NCBI GenBank assembly: GCA_942486035.1
Contig: CALNXK010000071.1
Location: forward strand, 245,001 to 309,000
Direction: 5' to 3'
Origin: Porites lobata
Lineage: Eukaryota; Cnidaria; Anthozoa; Scleractinia; Poritidae
Length of the DNA: 64,000 nt
The notes beneath the pieces are model-generated. The model did no database searches. It saw nothing but the letters and a program-made list of their open reading frames with translations, and was not told the origin of the DNA. Of this stretch, positions 11,713-24,400 are shown piece by piece. Each line of letters opens with the position of its first letter. The stretch's first letter is position 1. The position numbers were made by a program, and so were the translations under genes.

Positions 11713-12450
11713 TTGTTACTGCATTTGCGTGCTCTCTGTAACCTCGTGGGTAGAACATACCTGATGGTTACATTAATAATAATCACTGCATTTGCTCTTT
11801 GTAACCTCGTGGGTAGAACATACCTGAAGGTTACGTTAATAATAATCATTGCATTTTCCCTTTGTAACCTCGTAGGTAGAACATACCTGATGGTTACATT
11901 TAAAATAATAATCACTGCTTTTGCTCTCTGTAACCTCGTGGGTAGAACATACCTGAAGGTTACGTTAATAATAATCATTGCACTTTCTCTTTGTAACCTC
12001 GTGGGTAGAACATACCTGATGGTTACATTAATAATATCGCTGCATTTGCTCTCCGTAACCTCGTGGGTAGAATATACCTGACGGTTACATTAATAATAAT
12101 CACTGCATTTGCTCTCTGTAACCTCGTGGGTAGGACATACCTGAAGGTTACGTTAATAATAATCATTGCATTTTCCCTTTGTAACCTCGTGGTTAGAATA
12201 TACCTGACGGTTACATTTAATAATAATCACTGCATTTGCTCTCTGTAACCTCGTGGGTAGAACATACCTGAAGGTTACGTTAATAACAATCATTGAATTT
12301 TCTCCTTGTAACCTCGTGTGTAGAACATACCTGATGGTTACATTAAAAATAATCACTGCATTTGCTGTCCGTAACCTTTCGTGGGTAGAGTATACCTGAT
12401 GGTTACATTAATAATACTCATTGCATTTTCTCTTTGTAACCTCGTGGGAA
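11713..12450. repeat. 63-bp satellite array, 12 copies, with A/B alternation
   Basis: The word GTAACC occurs at 11738, 11801, 11864, 11930, 11993, 12055, 12118, 12181, 12245, 12308, 12371 and 12436, so the spacing is 62-66 bp. Type A units read CTGATGGTTACATT (or GACGG) and type B units CTGAAGGTTACGTT. The order is A B A B A A' B A' B A A. Each unit holds the inverted pair GTAACC...GGTTAC. Because 63 is a multiple of 3, open frames arise on both strands (21-residue repeats such as LVGRTYLMVTLIII); these are not genes. Confidence 0.95.
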
Positions 12451-13470
12451 AAAAAATTAATGCCTCTCTCCTGGAAATTTTGCCCTGTCCTTTGAGCATA
12501 GTGATCTTTGGGTAGCGAATTCACGAAAACAGGTAAAACGATTTTTTTAACAACAGCATTTATATTATTTGGCTTTTTGAGGGAGGTTAAACATTAATGG
12601 AATAGAATATAAAAAAAGCTGATAAAGCGGAAAAAGTTATCTTTAGAAAATGCGCTTTGACAGTGTCAAGGAGTGAAATAAGCTGAAGTTTTGTAGTTAG
12701 CCCGAAGAAAACCTGTTCCTGCATGAAAAGCAGTTCTGATTCCCTTCTCTTAACTAGAAGAGATGCATATCCCTGTGAACCAGTTTTTTAACTAGGAGCG
12801 ATTCCCACTCACTTAAGATACTTTATTGACACGAGTTCCTATTTCAATATATGTCTAATTCAAGCTTAGCCGCGTGATAGCTCTGCATTAGCGAAAAGGT
12901 CGAAGTGATATTTTGATTGACGTGTTGTTTTGGATCCTGAGGTTTTTTAACACCTTTTCTCTAGCTTAACTGGCGAAGATATTCTAGGTTATGCCCTTCA
13001 ATTCCAAATTCTTTGATGTGCCGCCAGATGCCGTGCAAAAATATCACCTCTTGCGGCTCCTCGTGATAACCCGTTGAGGCGAAATAACAAAGCGCCTCTT
13101 CCCCCGCCCCCCCGGACTCTCCTTGAGACTGTAACATTCCAACGAAACCGTGAAAGCCACAGCTTAAATCAGGCTTTTAGTGAAGCTAGAACCTTCCAAG
13201 AATAGAGAAGTCTAAACGAACAGTACTTATTCAAGTTGAGAAACGAACTTATAGCCGTCGTACCCAAGTTTTCCTCCGCCCGGTGGGCGTTTGAGTTCCG
13301 GTTTTCGGCGTAGAAAGTTTCGAAGCATATATTGGTTTCCGAGGGGTGCGTTGGTCAAGAAAACAATTTGTGAACGTTTAATTTGGTTGGAATCTGTGAA
13401 CAGCTTCTGTTTTCAATTAATCAACTGTTCCACATTCCAAAAAAGCGGACACTGCCCTTCTGGTTGATGT
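12451..13470. other. No gene seen
   Basis: AT-rich, with a C-rich patch (CTCTTCCCCCGCCCCCCC) near 13,100. No supported exon. Confidence 0.3.
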
Positions 13471-13478
13471 TAATCTTT

Positions 13479-13530
13479 TACAGGAGCCAAGTAATCGGCT
13501 CCTGTCTTTTACAGGAGCCGATTACCTGTA
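13479..13530. repeat. Short hairpin cluster CTTTTACAGGAGCC
   Basis: TTTTACAGGAGCC occurs twice, separated by its partial complement GGCTCCTG, so AGGAGCC/GGCTCCT can pair with either copy. Two alternative stems are possible. Function unknown. Confidence 0.5.
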
Positions 13531-14447
13531 TCTTGTTCGGATGTTGGTTGTTTTTTACAATTTTTTTTATAACTGGGAAAGCTTGATGTTGTTGTTAGTG
13601 TTATATTAAAGTCAAGTATAGTATTAGTGTCAAGCATGCCAAATCATACAGAATTTGGCATGTACTGGCACAGATTAAGGAAAAAAGAGAAACTAAAAAA
13701 TGAAGGTGCCGTGAAAATAATCATAATTTAGTTGAGCTTGGTTTTAGTGATGCATATTCACTATTGTATACAGTGCTTTTCAACACGTTTTGTGAGTGTA
13801 GTTTACATTATAAAATCATCACATTTTCTTAGTTTACTTTAGAATGAAAGAGTCCAAGGCTAAGTTTTAAAATCAGCCAAAAGAAATGGGATATGCTAAT
13901 TGCTTATTTAGATTGCACCATGTTATTGCCTTAGATGAGGTTGAAAATTTAACTCTTCAAGTCCCATGATCGACCGGAATCAATTTTCTCGAAACAATAT
14001 CAATACATTATCCAGAGGAATGTTTATGACAAGTAATGAAATGATCACCAAAGGGAAAATGCTTTAATCTTCAACCAAATTCTGTCATCTAAATCTTTAG
14101 GGAAATGCAAAGAGATAAGTGTGGACAATGTTATTTGTATGTGGATAATGAAGCTTAGAGGGTTAAGGTACGAGTAGGTATGACTAGGATCATTATGTCG
14201 AGTTAAACAAATGGGTTAAGTATAAACTAACATGTCTGAAACAGTTTAAATTCGTAAGTGGCCGCCTAAATACTTTTATGATATTGTATAGTTCCCTTCA
14301 TATACATTACTCTTTAGCAAAAAGGGGGCCAGTCCATTTCTTTATATCAAGCGATAACGGGTTGATAATAGAACCCTATGCCAGCAAATTGTGATAGTCA
14401 AGAGATCTCTACCAAAATCCTTCACAACAAAGGAGTATCTTTAAAAA
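13531..14447. other. No gene seen
   Basis: AT-rich sequence without supported exons or element ends. Confidence 0.3.
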
Positions 14448-14479
14448 ATGATTAGAATTTGCTTTTACTCCCATTTTAT

Positions 14480-15065
14480 ATTTTTCAGAGATTGTGGCTA
14501 TTTATTGTATGATATCAACAGACAGACAGCACCAGTTAGTATTCTCAATCAGTTCGTTAAAACAAGTCAGATTCATAACTACAGAACAAGATCTGTCTCT
14601 AGCGACTCGTTTTATGTTAAGTTCTCTAGAACCGATAAAATGTATGCCTTTTTCACGAGAATCGGTGCCCAAATTTGGAACTCTATTCCGTATTCGATTA
14701 AAATACTTAAACGTTCGTCCTTTCGTAAAAAAATAAAGGAATTATTACTAAATTTTTTGCGGTCAGAAGATGATTATGTCGAAGTCTCCCGTCTTGTTAA
14801 GTTATTTAATACTTTAGGTTAACCTCTCTTCGTAATCGTTATGTACATGCCTTGTTTTATGTTAGTTTAAACTCTATTTACTGCATTGTAGTGTCTTCAC
14901 TGTTATTTAGTCCATCTATATATAATTCTTGTTTTGTAATATGTCTTCAGCTCCCCCCGCCTCGATTAGTTCATAAGCTATTTGCGGGTGGGAAAGTAAT
15001 GTAATTAGTTATTTTCCAATTTTCAATAAAATTTGTTGTTGTTTTTTTTTTGTTGTTGTTGTTTT
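14480..15065 (+). mobile_element. 5'-truncated LINE, C-terminal RT tail and 3'UTR with TTG tail
   Basis: The open frame 14,448-14,822 carries the C-terminal signature of Jockey/CR1-like LINE proteins: IHNYRTRSVSSDSFYVK, FFTRIGAQIWNSIP and SFRKKIKELLLNFL, ending in EDDYVEVSRLVKL. It is followed by a 200-bp 3'UTR and a (TTG)n tail at 15,035-15,064. The 5' boundary is uncertain, near 14,480. No RT core remains. Confidence 0.75.
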
Positions 15066-15156
15066 ATATTCAGAATGACATTTCAAATTCATTTTGATAT
15101 TTGTATCTTTTGACCATAACTAGATTATAAGGGGAAAACGTCAACTCGTTCCCAGA

Positions 15157-15199
15157 CTTCCGTTCCCCGTTCCCCGCTCCCCGCTCCCCGTTCCCGTTT
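15157..15199 (+). repeat. C-rich CGTTCCC/CGCTCCC short tandem repeat
   Basis: About six units of CGTTCCC or CGCTCCC lie roughly 90 bp upstream of the receptor start codon. They may belong to its promoter or 5'UTR; no TATA box is evident. Confidence 0.7.
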
Positions 15200-15285
15200 T
15201 AGTAACATCCTATCTCGAACGGCATTTGTTAACATTCATCAGCAGCGAAGCTTATATTAGAAATCATTCTTAACAAAGCTAATCC

Positions 15286-15402
15286 ATGGCCTTTGGAACT
15301 CTGCTAGTGTTGCTAGCTATGCTTCAATTTTCAATAACTGGGCGATCGAACCATCTGTCCAAGAGAGATATAAAGCCGCAGTCTTCAGCTATGAATGACA
15401 TG
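15286..15402 (+). CDS. Receptor exon 1: signal peptide
   Basis: ATG in the context AATCCATGG, 39 codons, donor ATG|GTATGA in phase 0. Encodes MAFGTLLVLLAMLQFSITG and then a dibasic site at residues 26-27. Assignment to the same gene as exon 2, 10.6 kb away, rests on phase agreement; an additional phase-0 exon in between cannot be excluded. Confidence 0.6.
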
Positions 15403-18400
15403 GTATGACACAACTTCATTCTGTAACAGAGTACGTTTATTTAGCGGATTGTCAGTGGATGATTTAACCTAACGCCCTTATTTAACTAGAGAACGCATGG
15501 CAGTTTGCTTTTAGCACTGATTTTCGTGAAGAAAGGTGTGTTTTCGAATAAATGGATCGAAACATGAAAACAGCTTTTGTTTAGGTGTCACGTTCAGTCG
15601 GAAACTTGATTAGTGCTGATTAGTGTTCTGAAGGAATGCGTATGAACATCCTTGGAAGGTTGCATGTAAACACGTCCGCTGCCATTATATTCACAGAAGG
15701 TAGAGACCACTGACATCAGAGCTAAAAATGGATCGTTAATGAAAAAAATGTGTTCTTGCTGCCGAGCACTAAAACACTTCCACGTGGTCTCATTTTATAA
15801 GTACAACTGGATTAGTATTTATTTGCCTATAACTAGCGATTATTCGCAGTAGCAAAGACTCTGAATCATACAGTGGTTGTGGTTCAACTTGCGCTTTTTA
15901 CCTCATCTATACGAACATTCAGTTACGACTTAATGATCCTTAATCTCGTTTAGTAGCGGCTAGCTGCCTTCGAAAAAGAGTATGTTTTTTAAACCAATAT
16001 TTTGCGAAAAACTGAACTGTTTCGTAGAGGAAACATGTTCTTCAACGAGATTTATCCCTCTTTTAAGTGGGAATATTTCTAAGAAATTTGGCAGATACGC
16101 GGGTCAGTATTCTATTACAAGCACGTACAAACTAACACCAGATCAAAGGATCAAGCTTATGTCAATAGGAAATCTTGTCACTGCTATAATTATAATAAAA
16201 TAAGTATGAATTTCCGTGAGAGGAAGAAGAATCTTGATACTTTTTAGGTAGATCATAAAAGTAGCCAAGTAGCCGGCAAGTTATTTACAAACATATGGAT
16301 CAATATTGTCGATTTGTTCAGGCCTACGAATTTGGAGTACTTGGCTTCTACGTCTTGAAAAAAGTGTTATGATAAATTTTCGTATAAATTGCATTCGAAT
16401 AGAAAATGAATTCCATTCTCTGCTTTATTCGACGAGCAAAACTGACATATCCTAATATTCTCAGGAATTTTAGGAAGATGGTATCTATTAGTTTCAATTG
16501 TTAACTTGTGATTACTTGATCGTAATTTTGCTACTACCTGGCGATGTTTTGCGTTTTTAATAAGGTCTTAGACTCTAATGAAATATTCAGATCTATAGAC
16601 ACCAGTCTTAGAAGTGGAATGTTCATCTGATCCTTTTTGAAGTAATCTATGATAGCCTGTTTTACTTTTGGCAGCTTCGGGTTAACCAATTTTGGCTCTA
16701 CACGAATTCTTGTGCTACAGTATTGTACTTTCACGATTTCGTGGAAAAACAGCATGAAAGGCAGTTTTCTGTTGTTTGCTAGTTGATTTGAAAGTAAAAG
16801 GCATTGCTTTGCAATACCAGTATCAGGTAGATTTACAAGATGTAACCAAACTTTTATGACATTTAGATTAATGTGAGATTAAGTGATAGTCTTCCTACTT
16901 CATTACCTAACGAGATTTAATGTTAGTAGCTCTTTTATTTACGCCAATCAAATATTTGTAAAGTTGTGTGTAAATTTTTTCAATGGGGTATTTTTCCCAT
17001 TTCTTAGACATCAGTTCTATCATAAGCACCCTATAGCTCAAAACTGTATGGTAATATAGGAAGAAATAGGGCATCAGAAAAGTTTATTGCATACATATAA
17101 CCACTAAAAGCCTATAAATATTAAAATCAAGATAGCGTTTTGCACCAAATATTGATCTTCTTGTTTTCTCCGCAGATAATTGTTTGGAAATAGACCTTGT
17201 CACGGTTTTCGACGCCATCTTGACGAGTAGGCAAACGTGTGAGAAATTACAGTGTTTGTATGAGAATCTAATGTCGAATAATTTCCGTAAAACAGCTGTT
17301 CTGAAAAAATATGATTTGTAAAGTAAAGCTTCACTCCTAAGGATTCTCCTGAAAAAATTTGAGGGCATTACATGCACCAGAATCGAAGACCTAGAACCAC
17401 TTTTTAAATTTTCTATACATTTGTCTGTAAGAAAGTCCCGGGAAAATTACAGACAAATATATGGAAAATCTAAAGCAAGCCCTCTGGAGAAATTTAAGCA
17501 CAGGTACGCTCCCAAATTTTTTTAGGACAATCCCTTGCTTTGTAGCTTTAGTTTACAATTGATATTTTTTTCATAACAGCTGTTCTACGGAAATTATTCG
17601 ACATTAGATTCTCATACAATCACTGTAATTTCTCACACGTTTGCCTACTCGTCAAGATGGCGTCGAAAACCGTGACAAGGTCTACTGAGAAACATCCATT
17701 TGAATTAAATGTTATGCCTCGATAAGAGTATTCTGTGACATTAGCGATTTGATTCCCATTTAGGAAGAAAGTGTATTTATCTCGTGTTGATTTACGGTTC
17801 TGTTTCTGAAAGATGTATGCTTTTGTTTTTTAAGATTTATTTTTTGGTAACCATTTGTTGCAATATCCATTGGCGATATTTATTTGTTCCGTAAAATTAT
17901 CAAGAAAGGGGTAATCCGTTAGATAGAACTATTGGGTCTTTCGGTCCAATTTGGGTGTAAAGTAAACGTGCTATATTGTCTCACTGTAAAATGAAAAGAG
18001 CCAATTTGGCCCCAAAAATGGGGCCGAAACGGGTGAGTCCAGAATGGTACTGTTTTTGGGGCCAATTCAGCCCCACTGAGATGGGGCTGTTTTGGTACCA
18101 AAATTTGGGGCTAAATTGACCCTTGCATCGGGGCCAAATTAGACCATGTGAAGGGTCAATATGGAAAACACTAGGGCCATTTTGGATTTTCCAGTAGCCA
18201 AAACAGCCCCCTCAAATTTTGGCCCTCTTAAAAACTACCCCTCCAAAAGTAGCCGATTCAGCCCCATATCGGGCCATTATGGTTTTTTTAATTTGGGTGG
18301 GGGCCTACAGATTTTTTCCCTTAATTAGGGTACTGATAAATAATGAAACCAAAATAAGGCTTATTTCAAACATTTATTCAGTTCTGAATAAGTTACTGTG

Positions 18401-21400
18401 ATCTGTGTACATCATAACAACGCGTATTCCAACCTATTTATGTAATATTATCTTCAGTTAATCTCAACTTTTCTAGATTGAACATTTAGAATTATTGGAG
18501 GAATTAAATTGGCCAAGAGAGACACTTGTCTTCGGTGCGATCAAAGTAACTACTTCTTAAAACGGTTTTCATAAAAGACAAAGTGAAAATCATAATCAGC
18601 ATCATAGGAACACTTAAAACCTATAGTGAAAATCAAAAATTGGAGTTGCAAAGGGTTCCATTAATTAAAGCTCACCAGAATTTTAGTCAATTAAGGTTTC
18701 TTTTATAACTCCCCTTTTGACAAAAAAAAAAATAAAAGATTGTCAGAGTTGGTCAAGTTCTCCTGCTAACAATTCCGACAATGTATATTAGATTGAAGCA
18801 AAAGAGTTGTAAGAGCAATAATGAACTAAGATGCTTTAGCTATATCAATTCTCAAGCTTCTGATTATGACTCCAACTCTGTCTACCTTGCTAGTGCGAGC
18901 CTTTAATGACTTGACCTAATCCTTTTGAAGGGTGGTTTTCACTCGTGACAAAGTCAGGGTCATAGTCAGAGCACTCATCACCTAGTGAAAATCAAAAATC
19001 AGAGTTGCAAGGGAAGTCATAACTAGAAGCTTGATGGAATTGGAGTCATCACAACTTTCTACTCTTCAGATTCTGCTTATGATGTAGAAAACCAGATTAA
19101 GCAGGGGTGTAATCGTCGAAGGATAAACCACTTACCAGTCAAAATTCTTGTTCCCATGCTTTATAGTTTTCACTAGATCAAAAGTGAAGGAGTCATAATT
19201 GGAGTAATTATACCCTGTTAGTGTTATATCTAGATCAACACTCTATGCTTTTGATTTGTACAGTTCCGACTCTGTATCTTACTAGTAAACCAGCCCTTAA
19301 TGGCTTGGCAAATGTCTTGAACTATATTTTACTCCACAGATATTATGTTTAAAAAATCTTGCCAAATCTTGGTCTATAAGAGTGAAAGAAAACTTCCATG
19401 AAAAACATTTTGACAATTTGGCTACACCTTGCGAGGTTGTCCTGAGTTAACATTCAGCAAGAACTGAGGTATTTGCCAAGTCATTAAAAAAGGGAGGAAA
19501 CATTGACAAGTGTCTACCCCAGTCCATTTTCAAGCAATGCCTGATCTAGAAAAGTCAAGATGGCTTTGCATTGGGTGTATGATACATTAAATACATAAAA
19601 ACACCCAAGCAATATTATCACTGCATCAATCTTCTTCTGAGGAAACTGGCAAATAATGCCTCCCTTTGTCACAACAAAATCCTGAATTTTCCTGTCAACA
19701 TCTGCATCCCTCTGCAATAAAAACAAATGCTGTAATTTTAGAAATGATAAAAACAATAATCAAAACACAACAAACAGTGCGTACACATAAAAAGTCAGTA
19801 TGGTCATAACAATACTATTGTCAAAAAATGTTGGTTTAATTACTTCTTTCCAGTTTTCAGGTATGCATGTATGGTATACTGTATAAATTATAGTTGGTTG
19901 AAATTATGATTCCTTTATGTTATGGGAAAAAGAATGACAGCATAATTATGTCTAATACATTCACACATCATTGAGGAGGTAATTACAGTGTGCATGTCCT
20001 GATACAAGAAGATTATTTTAGTACATGTATTTCTCACCAAGTAAGAAATTTTGCAGCTGTAAGTCAAAATTCATTAAGTATTATGTAGCCATTATTATTC
20101 TGTGAGATTTGGTGTAGTCTGGTGACGGGAATGGCCCCCAAGGGATACCGTCATAACATAAGCTAAATTACATCTCAATTTTGTCTGACTTCCACTTGTA
20201 TCTGGGCTTCCCAAGCATTTAGGGTTCAATGTACAGTTGAGTTTGTAGCACTCTTGTGGTATTTTGTATCACAATATCAGGAAAAACATTGTATTCCCAA
20301 AACACCTACCTCTACAATAGTGATAAATTCCTCCCGAAGTCCTCTTAGCACTCCGATCAATGCCGCAGAACCTTGTTCACTACCAAAAGGATGCCCGCCT
20401 TTCTATTTCTGCCATAGGAGAAATGTTATTGAATTAAAACTGGTTGACTTGGAGCACCAAGTTTATTTACACACAGTTCTGAGTAATTGTGGGAGCAAAT
20501 TGACTGACAGACCCTGTTACCTTAATCACACCTGCAGAATTCTGCAACCTAAAATTCTACTTCCTAATTTTATGTATAACTTTATTATTATAATTCACAT
20601 TATTGAAGCAGAATTCTGCAACCTAAAATTCTATTTCCTAATTTTATGCATAACTTTATTATTATAATTCACATTATTCTTTCAACCCTTTAAGCCTTAA
20701 GAGTCATCAGCATCAAATTTCTCCTTTTAATATCAATGCTTTGTATAACAGAGTGTTCATGAGAATTATGGACATGATCACACAATTTGCTTGAAATTTT
20801 ATCAACTTCTTCCCACTACTTCTGTAGCAAATGAATAGGGGCAACAAATGAGCATTCAAATTTTGATCTTAGGGTTAAAAGGGTTTTAAATTTCTCTATT
20901 TTTAATGCATTTATTTTGCACTTATTTATCAGACAAGAGAAATAATGCATTGGTAAGGTAAACCTTACTTAAAACAAAACAAGTACTGAAATCTACAGTG
21001 TAAATGTATAACCAGACCACACCATCCTTACCATCTTCTTTAGTTGAAATGGCTTTAAGGTTTTTTCATTAGATATGTTTATCATTCTCCCTGTTTTAAA
21101 TAGGGGACAGTGAGGGGATGGAAGAAGTGCTTTTTAACTCCTCCACTGTCTTAACTACAGAATACAGGGTCACTTATTTCCTTATCATTAGATAATTAAA
21201 TTAAAAGCATCTAATGACCCGTTCTTCAAAGCGTTCCAACAAGGTGGACTTGAGTGACCCTTAATTCTGTTTCATCAAACGTGGTTAAAACAGCTCAGTC
21301 TTTTGCATTTGGTAGAAAGAGAGCGAATCAGGGCGGCTTACCTGGTCTTACTATCGGCTTTTTCCAGCAAAGTCTTGATTCTTGGAGAGCGTTTATTATT

Positions 21401-24400
21401 ATTATAATTTTGTGCAGTTCATCTTGAAAACCGTTGCGCCTCACGAGGTTTCTGTCTCCGATTCTTCACGACGAACTTCAAAAGCGAAGTGATGGATCAA
21501 CGACGGCTCATAGTTCGAAAATAATTAGTAACAACACCTTCAATGTCCTTTGATGCTGTCGAGAAGTATAATACAAGACTCTTGATCCCCAAAGAAGACT
21601 GGCATGTTCGCAACCGTTGCAGTACTTTCAAATAGACGCCAAAAGGACGACACCAAAGAGCATGTGCATAGGGACAGCCCGCTGACCAGTTGGGTATTGT
21701 TTCCAAAATATGTTTTCGATTGTTTACATGTCGTGTCATTTTTATCCTGTGGCAGGCGTTCGAAATTTTAAAAACCTTTTACTTATGAATCAGAAAATAT
21801 ATGTACATGATGGCTGGGTCTTTGTTTGCTATCAATACCGAGGGATATTGTACTGTAACGCCTTCCCAGCGTTTAGTTTGCGTGACGCATCATGTAATGT
21901 TATCGACATTCAAATCACGTGCAGAACATTCGGGAGCGTGATTGTAGCTTTGTTTCCGATTTGCACCTTCCCGCGAGGCAAAGGTTCGCTCGAAACCATG
22001 ATTTACCTTACAGTCTCTGACTGTCGCCACGGTTTTAGGTCTACGTTAAAGTTATCTTAGTTCCTTACTCGACTAAACGGACCGTACTTTGGATTGTGTC
22101 AGACGTGACTATGGTTACTTCAACCGAACACCGCGGTCGCTCCTAGTAGACCTTGTTGGAGCCAAATCGGAATTTTAATTTGGCTATCGGAAGGGCCAAA
22201 TTGAGAGGAAGTGCCAAAGTAGCTTTTAGTGTAGCCGATTCAGAAATTAGATGGGCCGAATTGGTACCATCTAGAACTGTTTTGACTCTTTCTGTCCAAA
22301 ATGGCCCAGCATGTTCCAAATCGGCCCTCGAGAAATTGGGGCCGATTTGGCCTTTGGGGTCGATTTGGCTCTTTTCATTTTACAGAGTAGGTTGTATAAC
22401 AATGGGGAAAGGATGCATCCTTATCGTACTCCTGTTTTATAGTTAAAGTAGTGGGTCCTCTTATTGCCAATTTTTATAGCACATTTTGATCTCGAATACC
22501 TGTCGGCGATGAAATGATAAAACTTCTCAAGCACTTTATATAAAAGAGCATTATGGCATACCGAATCAAACACTTTTTGATAATCAACAAAACAGCAAAA
22601 TACAATTTTCCTTTGTTGGCATTAACTACATACTTGTCGATTAAAGTTCTTAATGAGAGAATGTGATCAGTTGTTCTAAAGCCTTTTATGAAACCAATTT
22701 GCGATGAATGTATCAAGTTATTTATCTAAAAAAAATTGCATATCGTTTATTCCATAGGGAAAAGAATAATTTCCCTCAGCAACTGGTGACGTAAATACCT
22801 CTGTAATTCAAAGGATCGACTTGTCACTTGATTTGAACATTGGGCTAATTAAGCCGAAGGGCCAAGCATCTGGACGGTGTCCAGTTTTCAGCAAAAAGTT
22901 AACTGAATCTTGTGAAAGGAGGGGCCAGTGTATGAATGCCACATTTCAACATCTCACTTTGTATCCTGTCCGGACCTGGTGCTTTTTTTTAGATTTTAAC
23001 AACTTCTTTTGCTGCTTTTGTGTCATTTTCTGTAAAAGGCTAGTCAAGATTGTTTAATTTGTAGCATGAAATTCAATTCTTTATTTTTCAGGTCTTTTAA
23101 AACGTTTTACCTACTAGTCAAAATGACAGTTTGTCTGTTGGAAAAGCGGTGGCTCGCGGCACAGAATGTGTTTCAGCAGACATAGATTTTAAAGTTGACC
23201 AAAATTTGGTTGGATTGGACATAGTAACAAGTTCGTCGATTTTATAATTCTGGTATTCTTGTTTCTTTGCGCCTCAGCAGGGTCTTGTAATCTTTTTTAA
23301 ATGAAAAATAATTAAGTCTTGTTTGTTTGTCAAAAGGGTTGGTATGTTTTTTGTTTGAAACTGAGTTTAGGTGTTTCCTAAAAACCTACATTCCTGATCA
23401 AACCAGGGCTGTGATCGCCGTTTGTTCTTTTTTTGCTTGACAAAGCCTTATTGAAGAGATTGTTTTGCTGCTGTTTCTAGTACTACAACAAATTTTCATA
23501 CTGCCTCATTGATATCAACAGCTTGTTCAAGCTCAGAATTTTCAAAGTCTGATATTAATCTTGTTAGCTCTGTGGTTTGCAGGGCGGCTAAAAATTTTTC
23601 TCTTGAGTCTGGAGCCCACCTAAATTAATTGTCTAGGTAGATCAAATAAGTCTACTCTACATTCATTATTTCTTCTAAAAGCGTTAGTGGCACGTATCTT
23701 GATCCAACAAATTATTTGACTATGATCGGAGAAGGGAGAGGTTGATGTACTATCAAGTTTTGAGAGTGTTGTAGGACATCATGACTAACGACAACATAAT
23801 CAACTGTGCTAATGCCTTGATTTCCATGAAAGGTTATTTGACCGAAGGTGTCACCTTTACATCTCCCGTTTGAGATCCTGAGATCCAGGGATTTACACAT
23901 TTCGAGTAGTTAACGAGACGATCAAACTTTTTTGTCTGCGACGCGTCATCAGGGATGGGTAGGCCATCTACAGGTGGGAAGGGGATTTGCTATTCTCGTC
24001 AACTAGAAAGTCTCTTTCTATGCGAGTTCTAGCATTAAAATCCCCGGCTAGAAAAAAAAAAAGTTTGAAATTATTGACGTCCTCGCTCTCTAGATTTGAG
24101 AATGTGTCAGGATCGAAGTACAATGAGTCTTTCGAAGGGATGTAGCAGCAACAATTACGTCCTTCCTCATATGAAAAAGAGCTTTATCTATCCTACAGCA
24201 GATCAGATGTAATTGGGAGTTTTCTTGATAACTGTAATTTGTGGAGCTAAAAACTTTTTGGCCGCAACTAAAATACCTACAGACCAGCGGCCCGATTTTT
24301 TATAGACCCTATCTTAGTCACTTCTGGGCAAATATTTAATTTTCGCGATCCCAACTTAGTCACTTTCTATTTTTATGAATTGACCCATTTTAAGATTGAA

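Noticed and set aside
11706..12356. Overlapping repetitive open frames on both strands in the satellite
   Set aside because: They exist because the 63-bp unit is divisible by three; no start context, splice sites or family resemblance.
17084..17377. 97-codon minus-strand frame containing MASKTVTRS
   Set aside because: Crosses the end of the long-TIR MITE; the same peptide arises from copy 2.
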